DNA from: Stenotrophomonas sp.
GTDB taxonomy: Bacteria > Pseudomonadota > Gammaproteobacteria > Xanthomonadales > Xanthomonadaceae
NCBI GenBank assembly: GCA_003248565.1
Contig: QFOV01000006.1
Span: 1-64,000, forward strand
Reading direction: 5' to 3'
Length of the DNA: 64,000 nucleotides
The position numbers and the translations under genes were made by a program. Every line of letters begins with the position of its first letter. Position 1 is the first letter of the stretch. Below, piece by piece: positions 1-8,744 of this stretch. A model generated the notes under the pieces. The model was not told the DNA's origin. It saw only the letters and a list, made by a program, of their open reading frames with translations, and did not search any database.

Positions 1-1
1 G

Positions 2-199
2 GCCGCGTGGATGGCGCCGGTGGTGATCGGCATGGCGCTGGCGGTGCCGGTGGTGGCATGGACGTCCTCGCGCAAAGCCGGTGACTGGCTGCGCAGGCAC
101 GGTCTGCTGTGCATTCCGGAAGAGAATGCACCGCCGGCGGTGCTGCTGCGTGCCGCCGAGCTGCGTGCGGCTGCGATGAAGGAACCGCTGCAGGACTAA
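2..199 (+). CDS. opgH: Glucans biosynthesis glucosyltransferase H, C-terminal end only
   Basis: This reading frame is open from the window edge and encodes the last 65 residues of a larger protein. It has one hydrophobic segment ([14 protein letters not shown]) followed by a short cytoplasmic tail with the motif LLCIPEE. That pattern resembles the C-terminus of the inner-membrane glucosyltransferase OpgH/MdoH, which polymerises osmoregulated periplasmic glucans from UDP-glucose. The catalytic domain lies outside the window, so the call rests on tail similarity alone. A TTGCTG tandem array and a REP pair follow the stop codon directly. Confidence 0.65.
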   Translation, partial: AAWMAPVVIGMALAVPVVAWTSSRKAGDWLRRHGLLCIPEENAPPAVLLRAAELRAAAMKEPLQD

Positions 200-367
<168 letters not shown>

Positions 368-390
368 AACCTCCTGATGGTCATGGTTCT

Positions 391-518
391 TGTGGGAGCG
401 GCGTGAGCCGCGAAGCCAATGGCAATGCACCGCCATTTGGCTGGCGATCTACGTGCAGGTCGCCGGATTGGCTTCAACCGGCAGCACCACCAGCTTCGCG
501 GCTTACGCCGCTCCCACG
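391..518. repeat. REP pair upstream of the carboxylesterase
   Basis: A second inverted pair of the same REP family lies 22 bases after the first. Its central part is similar to that of the first pair, which suggests duplication. It ends about 70 bases before the esterase start, so it probably sits in or just upstream of that promoter. Confidence 0.85.
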
Positions 519-588
519 AAACGGCAGGGCTGTCCCTATGGCTGTGCCGGGCAGGCATAATTCCCGCCTGTCTTTGGGAGTTATGCAC

Positions 589-1254
589 ATGCTGGAAACA
601 GTGGAGCAGGAAACCGGCGCGTCGCCGGAATGGTCGGTGATCTGGCTGCATGGCCTGGGTGCCGATGGCCATGATTTCGCGCCTATCGTGCCCGAGCTGG
701 TGCGTCCGCAGTGGCCGGCGATCCGCTTCGTGTTTCCGCATGCGCCCAAGCGCCCGGTCAGCATCAACAACGGCATGCCGATGCGTGCCTGGTATGACAT
801 CGTCAGCATGGACTTCCGCAGCCGCGCCGATGCCAAGGGTGTCGCCGAATCGGTGGAGCAGCTGGAAGAACTGATCGCCCGTGAACAGGCGCGCGGCATT
901 CCGGCCAACCGCATCGTCCTGGCCGGTTTCTCGCAGGGCGGGGCGATCATCCTGTCCGCTGGCCTGAAGCGCCGTGAGCCGGTCGCCGGCCTGGTGGCCT
1001 TGTCGACCTATCTGCCGGAAGTGGATGCCGCACCGTCGCAGTTGGTGGATGGCGCCATCGCCCAGCCAATCTTCATGGCGCATGGCAGCGCCGATCCGGT
1101 GATTCCGCTGCAGATCGCCGAGCACAGTGCACAGGTGCTCAAGACGCTGGGCTTCGGCGTGGAATGGCACCGTTACCAGATGGCCCACCAGGTCTGCGGC
1201 GAAGAGATCCATGCGCTGGGCGACTGGCTGCAGGCCCGTTTCACGCAGGTCTGA
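589..1254 (+). CDS. Carboxylesterase / phospholipase family alpha/beta hydrolase
   Basis: This 221-residue serine hydrolase belongs to the bacterial carboxylesterase II / acyl-protein thioesterase-like family. It is expected to hydrolyse short-chain carboxylic or phospholipid esters in the cytoplasm. The nucleophile motif GFSQGG places Ser115, with Asp169 (HGSADPV) and His200 (YQMAH) completing the triad. The oxyanion-hole motif HGLGADG is at residues 21-27. The start at 589 was chosen because GGGAG ends 8 bases upstream; an in-frame ATG at 583 lies only 2 bases from that site. The protein is full length for the family and has no signal peptide. Its natural substrate cannot be read from the sequence. 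Confidence 0.9.
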   Translation: MLETVEQETGASPEWSVIWLHGLGADGHDFAPIVPELVRPQWPAIRFVFPHAPKRPVSINNGMPMRAWYDIVSMDFRSRADAKGVAESVEQLEELIAREQARGIPANRIVLAGFSQGGAIILSAGLKRREPVAGLVALSTYLPEVDAAPSQLVDGAIAQPIFMAHGSADPVIPLQIAEHSAQVLKTLGFGVEWHRYQMAHQVCGEEIHALGDWLQARFTQV

Positions 1255-1358
1255 TCGGTTTGTGAGCTGCTCCGCAGTTGCCGGGATGTTGACGGCGGCC
1301 TGCAGCGAACCCGGCTACCATGTCGCCACGACTGGGGAGCCGTGAGTGAGGTAGTGGT

Positions 1359-2087
1359 GTGAAGGTAGTAATCGCCGATGACGAGCCCTTGGCACGCGAG
1401 CGCCTGCGCGCGCTGCTGGCCGAGCTGGCGGGGGTGGAGGTGGTTGGCGAGGCCGCCAACGGCAATGACGCCCTGCAGGTCTGCGCGCAGACACAGCCGG
1501 ATCTGGTGTTGCTGGATATCGCCATGCCCGGCATCGACGGTCTGGAGGTCGCCCGCCATCTGGCGCGGTTTGAGCCGCGTCCGGCGGTGGTGTTCTGTAC
1601 CGCCTATGACGCCCATGCCTTGTCGGCGTTCGAAGCGGCGGCGATCGACTACCTGATGAAGCCGGTGCGTGCCGAGCGCCTGGTCGCAGCGCTGGAGCGT
1701 GCGCGCACCTTCATTGTTGGCCGCGCCAATGCCGCGCCAGCCGCGGCCACGCAGCCGCGACGGGCGTTGTGCGCGCGTCTGCGCGGCAGCCTGCGGCTGG
1801 TGCCGGTGGAGGACATCCTCTACCTGCAGGCCGAGGAAAAATACGTGGTGGTGCACCACCTGCGTGGCGAAGACCTGATCGAAGAGTCGCTGCGCTCGCT
1901 GGAAGACGAGTTTTCCGGGCGTTTCATCCGCATCCACCGCAATTGCCTGATCGCCCGTGATCGGTTGCAGGAAGTCCGCCGCACGCCGGCGGGGCAGGTG
2001 CAGGCGGTGCTGCGTGATGTCCCGCAGCCGCTGGAAATCAGCCGCCGCTGCGTGGCCGGGCTGAAGACCGAGATGGAACGGCTGTGA
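1359..2087 (+). CDS. algR: LytTR response regulator (AlgR-like)
   Basis: This 242-residue two-component regulator has a receiver domain (about 1-115) and a LytTR DNA-binding domain (about 138-242). The receiver keeps the acidic pocket (ADDE, residues 6-9), phospho-acceptor Asp53 in LLDIAMPG, and Lys101 in YLMKP. AlgR in pseudomonads controls alginate, twitching and virulence genes and lies just upstream of hemC, as here. The start is GTG at 1359. No sensor kinase gene lies next to it in the window: the upstream neighbour is the esterase. The family call is secure; the regulon is unknown. Confidence 0.85.
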   Translation: MKVVIADDEPLARERLRALLAELAGVEVVGEAANGNDALQVCAQTQPDLVLLDIAMPGIDGLEVARHLARFEPRPAVVFCTAYDAHALSAFEAAAIDYLMKPVRAERLVAALERARTFIVGRANAAPAAATQPRRALCARLRGSLRLVPVEDILYLQAEEKYVVVHHLRGEDLIEESLRSLEDEFSGRFIRIHRNCLIARDRLQEVRRTPAGQVQAVLRDVPQPLEISRRCVAGLKTEMERL

Positions 2088-2117
2088 CCCGGAGCTTGCA
2101 GCGGCGATAATGGCCGC

Positions 2118-3026
2118 ATGAGCATCCTGCGTATCGCCACCCGAAAGAGCCCGCTTGCCCTGTGGCAGAGCGAACACGTCGCCGACCGCCTGCGCCAGGC
2201 CCATCCAGGGCTGCAGGTGGAACTTGTGCCGATGAGCACGCGCGGCGATGAAATCCTCGACCGCTCGCTGGCCGCCATTGGCGGCAAGGGCCTGTTCCTG
2301 AAGGAGCTGGAGCTGGCGATGCTGCGTGGCGACGCCGATTGCGCGGTGCATTCGCTCAAGGACGTGCCGATGGAGCTGGAGGCGCCGTTCGCGCTGCCGG
2401 CGATCCTGACCCGCGCCGATTCGGCTGATGCTTTCGTCTCCAACACCTATGCGTCGCTGGATGCCTTGCCGCAGGGCGCCTGCGTCGGCACGTCGTCGTT
2501 GCGCCGGCAGGCACAGCTGCGTGCGCTGCGCCCGGACCTCACGTCGCGCGACCTGCGTGGCAACGTCAACACCCGCCTGGCCAAGCTGGATGCCGGTGAA
2601 TATGACGCCATCATCCTGGCCTGCGCTGGTCTGGAGCGCCTGGAACTGGGCGCGCGCATCCGCGATCGCCTGGTCGCCCCGCAGTGGCTGCCGGCGCCCG
2701 CACAGGCTGCAGTGGCGATTGAATGCCGTCAGGACGATGCCGACACGATTGCGCTGCTCAAGGCGCTGGACGATGCCTCCACCCGAACCTGCGTGGAAGC
2801 GGAGCGGGCCATGAATCGCGCGCTCGATGGCAGCTGCCATGTGCCGGTGGCTGGCCTGGCGCAGTGGCGCGGCGAAGATCTGTGGTTGCAGGGCCTGGTC
2901 GGCGGCGTGTCTGATGGCCGTGCGGTGCGTGCGCAGGCGCAGGGCCCGGCGAGCGATCCGGAAGCGCTGGGGCGTGAAGTGGCGCGACAGCTGTTGGCCG
3001 CCGGCGCGGGCGAGCTGTTGCGCTGA
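2118..3026 (+). CDS. hemC: Porphobilinogen deaminase (hydroxymethylbilane synthase)
   Basis: This 302-residue cytoplasmic enzyme joins four porphobilinogen molecules into hydroxymethylbilane in tetrapyrrole synthesis. Conserved blocks are [13 protein letters not shown] at the N-terminus, HSLKDVP at 78-84, the arginine-rich TSSLRRQAQ at 125-133, RGNVNTR at 147-153, and [10 protein letters not shown] around Cys240, which holds the dipyrromethane cofactor. It follows the AlgR-like gene by 30 bases and is probably cotranscribed. In pseudomonads hemD follows hemC; here the next gene is convergent and unrelated, so hemD must lie elsewhere. Confidence 0.97.
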   Translation: MSILRIATRKSPLALWQSEHVADRLRQAHPGLQVELVPMSTRGDEILDRSLAAIGGKGLFLKELELAMLRGDADCAVHSLKDVPMELEAPFALPAILTRADSADAFVSNTYASLDALPQGACVGTSSLRRQAQLRALRPDLTSRDLRGNVNTRLAKLDAGEYDAIILACAGLERLELGARIRDRLVAPQWLPAPAQAAVAIECRQDDADTIALLKALDDASTRTCVEAERAMNRALDGSCHVPVAGLAQWRGEDLWLQGLVGGVSDGRAVRAQAQGPASDPEALGREVARQLLAAGAGELLR

Positions 3027-3040
3027 GCTTCGCCTTGCCG

Positions 3041-3158
3041 GTAGTGCCGAGCCATGCTCGGCAGAGGCTCTACCGACAAAGCCTGAGCCTGGTGCCGAGC
3101 CTTGCTCGGCATCAGACCAGCCCGGTAATGCCTCTTGCCGAGCATGGCTCGGCACTAC
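3041..3158. repeat. SMAG-type (GTAG-ended) repeat cluster
   Basis: Three imperfect palindromes carry a CCGAGC-xx-GCTCGG stem. The outer two end in GTAG/CTAC and are mutually inverted. This matches the SMAG elements described in S. maltophilia. The cluster lies between the convergent hemC and DUF481 genes. A separate hairpin (TGCCGGGC/GCCCGGCA) follows at 3170-3189. Confidence 0.85.
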
Positions 3159-3194
3159 AGCGAGGCGAATGCCGGGCAGTCGCCCGGCACCTGC

Positions 3195-3980
3195 TTACTT
3201 GAAGCTGTAGACCACGTTCATGGTGGACAGCGTATCGGTCTTGCGCTTCTGGTCGGCGACGTCGCTGTTGTAGCGCGCCTGCCAACCCGCCTTGAGGGCG
3301 AAGTGCTTGTTCATGTTGACCGACACACCAAAGTCGTTCTGCGCGAAGGTGTTGTACGAACCGGATTCCACCAGCAGCGAATTGACCAGCTCGGTGTTCT
3401 CGGTGATGCCGAACTTGAGGTCGAACAGGCCGCGGCCGATCAGGCCGGTGCGGTTCTCGTCGGTCTCGGAGTTGTGGGTGCGGCGCACACCGGGGCCGAT
3501 CTGGGTGTCCAGGGTGACGCGCTCGCCGTCGATCAGGCGGGTGCCGTAGCCCAGGCCGAAGGTACCAAGGCGATCATAGGTGGCGAAGTCGTCGCGTTCA
3601 TAGCGCACCGTGGCGGTGAGCTGGCGGTGCTCGCCCAGCTGCAGGGCGCTGCCGGCACTGCCGGAGTAGCGGTTGGCAGTGGTCTGGCGCTTGCGGCTGG
3701 TGCTGCCGTCGTCGGCGGTTTCCGTGTATTCGGCGCTGGAGCGCAGACCGAACAGATCCATGCTGTGGATCCAGTCATCGTCGGTGTAGCGCAGCTTCAG
3801 GCGGCCATTGAAGCTTTCGGTGGTGCTGTTGCCGTGGGCCGAGGCAAAGCCCAGCTCGCCGCCGCTGCCGCTCCACGGCGAGGTCATCGCGGCAAGGTCG
3901 GACGTATCGGTGGCGTCTTCGGCCCAGGCCAGCGGGGCGGCCAGCAGCAATGGCAGCAATAGGGAAACACGCAGGGACAT
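3195..3980 (-). CDS. DUF481 outer-membrane protein (YdiY-like)
   Basis: This 261-residue exported protein starts with a clear signal peptide (LLLPLLLAAPLAWA, cleavage after about residue 19). The rest alternates short polar and aromatic strands, such as GELGFASAHGNSTTESFNGR and NRTGLIGRGLFDLKF, and ends SFK. That pattern fits the DUF481/salt-induced outer-membrane protein family, predicted beta-barrels of unknown function. The start was set at the ATG preceding the signal peptide (purine-rich AAGGAG about 10 bases upstream) rather than the longer in-frame ORF. It is a single gene converging on hemC. Confidence 0.8.
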   Translation of the reverse strand: MSLRVSLLLPLLLAAPLAWAEDATDTSDLAAMTSPWSGSGGELGFASAHGNSTTESFNGRLKLRYTDDDWIHSMDLFGLRSSAEYTETADDGSTSRKRQTTANRYSGSAGSALQLGEHRQLTATVRYERDDFATYDRLGTFGLGYGTRLIDGERVTLDTQIGPGVRRTHNSETDENRTGLIGRGLFDLKFGITENTELVNSLLVESGSYNTFAQNDFGVSVNMNKHFALKAGWQARYNSDVADQKRKTDTLSTMNVVYSFK

Positions 3981-4137
3981 CAGGAGGATCTCCTTGGGAG
4001 AGACGGAAAAGGGAGGCCTTGCGATGATACCGGATGGTCCCTGACCCTCAGGCGCATCCAGCGGCCGGGGCTTCATCCGCGATTACAGCGGTGGCCGACC
4101 TGCTCCATTGACGCCCGGAGTCGGACATAATCCGGGC

Positions 4138-5103
4138 ATGGACCGCTATGAACGCATCAACGCGCTGCATCGTCTGCTCAAGTCCGCCCGCTATCCGGTC
4201 ACGGTGATGCGGTTGCAGGAGGAGTTGAGCTGTTCCCGTGCCACGGTCTACCGCGACCTGGCCTTCCTGCGTGACGCGCTGATGGCGCCGGTGGAGGGCG
4301 ATGGCGAGGCCGGGTTCCGCTACCTGAGTGGGGAAAGCGACCGTTTCGAGCTGCCGGGCCTGTGGCTGAGCTCGGAGGAGCTGCACGCCTTGCTGGCATC
4401 CCAGCACCTGTTGTCGCGGACCGGCGGCGGGGTGTTGTCGTCGATGCTGGCGCCGCTGCAGCAGCGCATCGAAGGCTTGCTGGCCGCACAGGCGGGTGCC
4501 TCGCATTGGCCGGTGGAGCGGGTGCGAGTGATTCCACACCGCGGCCGCAAGCTGGACGAGGCCAGTTTCCGCACGGTGGCTTCCGGCGTATTGGAGCGCA
4601 AGCAGCTGTCCTTCGAGTACCGCGCACGTTCCACCGATGAGGCGACCCGCCGCACGGTGTCGCCGCAGCGCATTACCCATTACCGCGACAACTGGTACCT
4701 GGACGCCTGGGATCACAGTCGCGAGGCGGTGCGCAGTTTTGCGGTGGACCGCATCCATCAGGCGCGGCTGCTCGATCAGCCGGCGCGTGATGTGGCCGAT
4801 GAAGAGTTGAACGAGCAGTTGGCGGCCAGCTACGGCATCTTCTCGGGTGCGCCCAAGGGTTGGGCGACGATTGTGTTCAGTGCCAAGGCGGCCCGCTGGG
4901 TGGCCGATGAGCATTGGCATTCCAAGCAGCAGGGCCGGTTCCTTGCTGACGGGCGCTATGAATTGAAGGTGCCGTACAGCGTGTCGCGCGAGCTGTTGAT
5001 GGACGTGCTGCATTACGGCTCGGACGCGGAGATCGTGGAGCCGCAGTCCTTGCGCGAGCAGGCCAAGGCGTTGCTGTCGCTGGCGTTGAGTAATTACGAC
5101 TGA
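4138..5103 (+). CDS. YafY-family transcriptional regulator (HTH + WYL)
   Basis: This 321-residue protein has an N-terminal winged helix of the HTH_11/DeoR type (RLQEELSCSRATVYRDLAFL, about 20-40) and a WYL domain around HYRDNWYLDAWD (about 185) with a C-terminal extension. WYL regulators are thought to sense ligands such as nucleotides or nucleic acids; no target can be inferred here. The start at 4138 begins the conserved MDRYERINALHRLL; an upstream ATG at 4108 would add ten non-conserved residues. It stands alone between a convergently separated gene and a long repeat region. Confidence 0.85.
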   Translation: MDRYERINALHRLLKSARYPVTVMRLQEELSCSRATVYRDLAFLRDALMAPVEGDGEAGFRYLSGESDRFELPGLWLSSEELHALLASQHLLSRTGGGVLSSMLAPLQQRIEGLLAAQAGASHWPVERVRVIPHRGRKLDEASFRTVASGVLERKQLSFEYRARSTDEATRRTVSPQRITHYRDNWYLDAWDHSREAVRSFAVDRIHQARLLDQPARDVADEELNEQLAASYGIFSGAPKGWATIVFSAKAARWVADEHWHSKQQGRFLADGRYELKVPYSVSRELLMDVLHYGSDAEIVEPQSLREQAKALLSLALSNYD

Positions 5104-5109
5104 GGAAGC

Positions 5110-5300
5110 TGGGGCTGGGGCTGAGGCTGGGGGTTGGGTTTGACTCTTGCTCTGCTTTGGCTCTGCTTTGGCTCTGCTTCGGCTCCGCTTCGGCTCGGCT
5201 TCGGCTCTGCTTTCGCTTTGCTCATGCTTTTGCTTTGGCGTTGCTGTTGCTTTGGCTTGGCTTTGCTTTTGGCCTTGCCCAGCTCTGCTCATGCTCTGCT
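5110..5300. repeat. Degenerate GCTCTGCTTTG-type tandem array (left arm)
   Basis: The sequence after the WYL gene is a run of GCT/TTG/CTG-rich units with a local period of about 11 (GCTCTGCTTTG). It is the rough reverse complement of the hexamer array at 5471-5614. It codes for nothing recognisable: the long frames across it are low-complexity artefacts. Confidence 0.75.
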
Positions 5301-5302
5301 TT

Positions 5303-5340
5303 CCCCTCTCCCGCCTGCGGGAGAGGGGTAGGGGTGAGGG
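5303..5340. repeat. CTCTCCCG palindromic repeat, copy 1
   Basis: The stem CCCCTCTCCCG/CGGGAGAGGGG is followed by the tail GTAGGGGTGAGGG. The same element is inverted at 5432-5470 and recurs at 32.2-32.4 kb and 35.1-35.2 kb. Confidence 0.85.
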
Positions 5341-5431
5341 CAGCTTCTGCTTGTTGTTTCTTTTTGCAGTTGCTGTTGCTTTACCGAGAAGCAGAGCAAC
5401 AGCCAACGCGAAGAACGAAGAGCCAAAGCTT

Positions 5432-5470
5432 GCCCTCACCCCAGCCCCTCTCCCGTAAACGGGAGAGGGG
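5432..5470. repeat. CTCTCCCG palindromic repeat, copy 2 (inverted)
   Basis: This is the inverted partner of the copy at 5303-5340, with the head CCCTCACCCCAG preceding the stem CCTCTCCCG-TAAA-CGGGAGAGG. The hexamer array begins immediately after it. Confidence 0.85.
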
Positions 5471-5614
5471 ACAGCAAGAGCCAGAGCAACAGCCAGAGCA
5501 AGAGCAACAGCAAGAGCAACAGCAAGAGCCAGAGCCAGAGCCAGAGCAACAGCAAAGCCAAAGCAGAAGCTAAAGCCAAAGCAGAAGCTAAAGCAGAAGC
5601 TAAAGCCAAAGCCC
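5471..5614. repeat. Degenerate AGCNAN hexamer array (right arm)
   Basis: About 24 units of six bases follow, first AGCAAC/AGCAAG/AGCCAG, then GCTAAA/GCCAAA/GCAGAA. They end at the A-run of the fabB terminator. The units are complementary in style to the left array, so transcripts could form a long imperfect stem. Confidence 0.8.
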
Positions 5615-5647
5615 AAAAAAACAGCCGCTTTCGCGGCTGTTTTCTTT
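5614..5647 (-). terminator. Intrinsic terminator of fabAB
   Basis: The 8-bp stem ACAGCCGC/GCGGCTGT has a TTTC loop. On the minus strand it is followed by seven T residues, 16 bases after the fabB stop codon. Confidence 0.9.
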
Positions 5648-5662
5648 CAGATCACTCCGCCA

Positions 5663-6871
5663 TCAAACCCGGCCGAAGATCAACGTTGCATTGGTGCCGC
5701 CAAAGCCGAAGCTGTTGGACATCACCGTATCCAACTTCGCATCCTGCGTCTTGCGCAGGACCGGGAAGCCTTCCACACGCTCGTCCAGCGTCTCGATGTT
5801 GGCCGAGCCGGCCATGAAGCCATCACGCATCATCAGCAGGCAGTAGATCGCCTCGTGCACGCTGGCAGCGCCCAGCGAGTGGCCCGACAGCGCCTTGGTC
5901 GAGGACAGCGGCGGTACTGCCTCGCCAAACACTTCGCGCACTGCGCCCAGCTCGGTCACGTCGCCCAGCGGCGTCGAGGTGCCGTGGGTGTTCAGATAGT
6001 CGATCGGACGGTCCAGGCCTTCCATCGCCATCTTCATGCAGCGCACTGCACCTTCGCCGGACGGGGCAACCATGTCGGCACCGTCGGAGGTCACGCCGTA
6101 GCCAACCAGTTCGGCATAGATACGGGCGCCACGGGCCACAGCGTGGTCGTAGTCTTCCAGCACCAGCATGCCGGCGCCGCCTGCGATGACGAAGCCGTCG
6201 CGGTTGGCGTCGTACGGGCGCGATGCGGTGCTCGGGGTTTCGTTGAAGCTGGTGGACAGTGCGCCCATGGCGTCGAACATCACGCTCATCGACCAGTGCA
6301 GGTCTTCACCGCCGCCGGCAAACATCACGTCCTGGGCGCCGTGGCGGATCAGGTCGGCGGCTGCGCCGATGCAATGTGCCGAGGTGGCGCAGGCGGCCGA
6401 CAACGAATAGCTCAGGCCCTTGATGCTGAAGGCGGTGGCCAGGTTGGCCGACACCGTCGAGCACATCGTGCGCGGCACCATGTACGGGCCTACCTTGCGC
6501 ACGCCACGGTTGCGCAGCAGATCGGCCGCTTCCACCTGCCATTCGCTGGAGCCGCCGCCGGAGCCGGCGATCAGGCCGGTACGCACGTTGCTGACCACGG
6601 CCTCGTCCAGGCCGGCATCGGCAATGGCGTCGCGCATGGCGACATAGCTGTAGGCCGCGGCATCGCTCATGAAGCGCTTGAGCTTGCGGTCCACCTGCGC
6701 GTCCAGGTCGATCTCGACCTTGCCGCCGATCTGGCTGCGCAGGCCGGCTTCGGCGTGGTCGGGCAGGGTGACGATGCCGGGACGGCTGTCACGCAGGGCG
6801 CTGGAGACGGTATCCAGATCGTTGCCAAGGCAGGACGTGATGCCCATGCCGGTAATGACGACACGACGCAT
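5663..6871 (-). CDS. fabB: 3-oxoacyl-ACP synthase I (KAS I)
   Basis: This 402-residue cytoplasmic condensing enzyme elongates fatty acyl-ACP with malonyl-ACP and is needed for unsaturated fatty acids. The thiolase-fold triad is visible: Cys161 in SAACATSAH, His295 in NTHGTSTP and His330 in [10 protein letters not shown], with Lys325 nearby. The length is normal for FabB. Its ATG overlaps the fabA stop codon by one base (TGATG), so translation is coupled in a fabA-fabB operon, the classical arrangement for anaerobic-type unsaturated fatty acid synthesis in gammaproteobacteria. Confidence 0.97.
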   Translation of the reverse strand: MRRVVITGMGITSCLGNDLDTVSSALRDSRPGIVTLPDHAEAGLRSQIGGKVEIDLDAQVDRKLKRFMSDAAAYSYVAMRDAIADAGLDEAVVSNVRTGLIAGSGGGSSEWQVEAADLLRNRGVRKVGPYMVPRTMCSTVSANLATAFSIKGLSYSLSAACATSAHCIGAAADLIRHGAQDVMFAGGGEDLHWSMSVMFDAMGALSTSFNETPSTASRPYDANRDGFVIAGGAGMLVLEDYDHAVARGARIYAELVGYGVTSDGADMVAPSGEGAVRCMKMAMEGLDRPIDYLNTHGTSTPLGDVTELGAVREVFGEAVPPLSSTKALSGHSLGAASVHEAIYCLLMMRDGFMAGSANIETLDERVEGFPVLRKTQDAKLDTVMSNSFGFGGTNATLIFGRV

Positions 6872-7386
6872 CAGAAGCTCTCGGTTGAGGTGAACAGACC
6901 TACGCGCAGGTCCTTGGCGGTGTAGATCTCGCGGCCGTCGACCAGCATGCGGGCGTCGGTCTGTGCCATCACCAGCTTGCGGTTGATCACGCGCGAGACA
7001 TCGATTTCGTACTGCACCAGCTTGGCGCTGGGCAGCACCTGGCCGGTGAACTTGACCTCGCCACAACCCAGCGCACGGCCGCGGCCCTCCGCGCCCAGCC
7101 AGGTGAGGTAGAAGCCGGTCAGCTGCCACATGGCATCCAGGCCCAGGCAGCCCGGCATCACCGGGTCACCGATGAAATGGCAGCCGAAGAACCACAGGTC
7201 AGGACGGATATCCAGCTCGGCCCGGATCATGCCCTTGCCGTGTGCGCCACCGTCCTCGCGGATCTCGGTGATGCGGTCGAACATCAGCATCGGGTCATTG
7301 GGGAGACGGCCTTTGTTGGGGCCGAAAAGTTCGCCACGCGCGCTGGCCAGCAGCTGGTCGCGCGAGAAAGCATGCAGACGGGTCAT
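6871..7386 (-). CDS. fabA: 3-hydroxydecanoyl-ACP dehydratase/isomerase
   Basis: This 171-residue enzyme dehydrates 3-hydroxydecanoyl-ACP and isomerises trans-2- to cis-3-decenoyl-ACP, the branch point to unsaturated fatty acids. The catalytic pair sits at the same numbers as in E. coli FabA: His70 in [12 protein letters not shown] and Asp84 in LGLDAMWQ. The start at 7386 (MTRLHAF) fits the family length; the longer in-frame ORF only adds a low-complexity alanine stretch. It is the first gene of the fabAB operon and is divergent from dinB. Confidence 0.97.
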   Translation of the reverse strand: MTRLHAFSRDQLLASARGELFGPNKGRLPNDPMLMFDRITEIREDGGAHGKGMIRAELDIRPDLWFFGCHFIGDPVMPGCLGLDAMWQLTGFYLTWLGAEGRGRALGCGEVKFTGQVLPSAKLVQYEIDVSRVINRKLVMAQTDARMLVDGREIYTAKDLRVGLFTSTESF

Positions 7387-7525
7387 CCGGGGTAATCCAA
7401 AGCCATTGCGAGCCCCGGAGCATGCTGCAGCAGCTGCGTTCAATCAAATGTTTTAACTGGACGGTTGCGTATGTTAGCTGCAGATAAGCGCCGTTCGCGG
7501 GCTGTTACGGGAGGTATGAATAAGT

Positions 7526-7545
7526 ACATTTGTGAGGACAAGTGT
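7526..7545. promoter_or_regulatory. Imperfect inverted repeat between fabA and dinB
   Basis: ACATTTGT and ACAAGTGT (7 of 8 positions complementary) are separated by GAGG in the 209-base divergent intergenic region, about 140 bases from fabA and 50 from dinB. The size and symmetry fit a TetR-family operator such as those used by fatty-acid regulators, but I cannot match it to a specific consensus. Confidence 0.3.
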
Positions 7546-7595
7546 GCATTTAGCGACAACAGCTATCATGTTGGCGACCTTTTGAGACTGTTGCC

Positions 7596-8681
7596 TTGAG
7601 CCAACAACGCAAGATCATCCACGTCGACATGGACGCCTTTTATGCGTCCGTGGAGCAGCGTGATGACCCCGGTTTGCGCGGGAGGCCGGTGGTGGTGGCC
7701 TGGCGCGGGGCGCGTTCGGTGGTCTGTGCGGCCTCCTACGAGGCCCGCAAGTTCGGGGTGCGTTCGGCCATGCCGGCGCTGCGGGCCGAGCGCCTGTGCC
7801 CGGATGCGGTATTCGTGCCGCCGGACTTTGCCCGCTACAAGGCGGTGTCGCGGCAGATCCGCGAGATATTCCTGCAGCACACCCCGCTGGTGGAGCCGCT
7901 GTCGCTGGATGAGGCCTTCCTCGACGTCACCGAATCGCCGAGCTGCGACGGCATCGCCACCGAGATCGCCCGCACCATCCGTGCGCAGATCCGCGAGACC
8001 ACCGGCCTGACCGCCTCGGCAGGCATCGCCCCGAACAAGTTCCTGGCCAAGGTGGCCTCGGACTGGCGCAAGCCCGATGGCCAGTTCGTGGTGCCGCCGT
8101 CGAAGGTGGAGCAGTTCCTGACGCCCTTGCCGGTCAAGCGGGTGCCGGGCGTGGGCAAGGTGATGGAAGGCAAACTGTCGGCGCTGGGCATCGTTACCGT
8201 CGGTGATCTGCGCGCGCTGCCGCTTGAACAGTTGCAGGCCTTGTTCGGCAGCTTTGGTGCGGGTTTGTATCGGCGTGCGCGTGGCATCGACGAGCGGCCG
8301 GTGGAACCCGATCAACCCGTGCAGTCGATCTCTTCCGAAGACACCTTTGCCGAAGACCTGCACATGGGTGAGTTCGATGAAGCCATCACCCAGTTGGCGG
8401 AACGTACGTGGCGCGCAACCGGGCGCACCGAGCGCATCGGTCACACCGTTGTGCTGAAGTTGAAGACCGCGCAGTTCCGCATTCTTACCCGCAGCTATAC
8501 ACCGGATACGCCGCCAAGCTCGGTTGAAGACCTGCGCGACATCGCACTTGCCTTGTGCCAGCGCGTGCAGTTGCCGGCGGATACGCGCTATCGCCTGGTC
8601 GGCGTGGGCTTGTCGGGCTTCCGTGATCGCGAAGAACTGGTGATCCAGGGTGATTTGTTTCGCAGCATCTCGTTGGATTGA
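7596..8681 (+). CDS. dinB: DNA polymerase IV (Y-family translesion polymerase)
   Basis: This 361-residue Y-family polymerase copies past damaged bases. The catalytic carboxylates are visible: Asp11 in HVDMDAFYASVE, and Asp105/Glu106 in SLDEAFLDVT. The little-finger domain follows from about residue 240. The start is TTG at 7596; the first ATG codons are inside the conserved HVDMDAFY block, so a non-ATG start is required. No LexA box was recognised in the short upstream region. It is a single gene, divergent from fabAB. Confidence 0.95.
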   Translation: MSQQRKIIHVDMDAFYASVEQRDDPGLRGRPVVVAWRGARSVVCAASYEARKFGVRSAMPALRAERLCPDAVFVPPDFARYKAVSRQIREIFLQHTPLVEPLSLDEAFLDVTESPSCDGIATEIARTIRAQIRETTGLTASAGIAPNKFLAKVASDWRKPDGQFVVPPSKVEQFLTPLPVKRVPGVGKVMEGKLSALGIVTVGDLRALPLEQLQALFGSFGAGLYRRARGIDERPVEPDQPVQSISSEDTFAEDLHMGEFDEAITQLAERTWRATGRTERIGHTVVLKLKTAQFRILTRSYTPDTPPSSVEDLRDIALALCQRVQLPADTRYRLVGVGLSGFRDREELVIQGDLFRSISLD

Positions 8682-8744
8682 GTACATCCTCTGCGCGACG
8701 CGGCGCCGCTACAATCGATGCTCATTTTCCGGGAGTGTGGATGC

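Noticed and set aside
1173..3155. 660-codon antisense frame across the esterase end, algR and hemC
   Set aside because: It covers three unrelated plus-strand genes and SMAG repeats.
4048..5616. 522-codon minus-strand frame with Phe-Gly and Ala-Leu repeats
   Set aside because: The repetitive residues are translated hexamer arrays, and the rest is antisense to the WYL gene.
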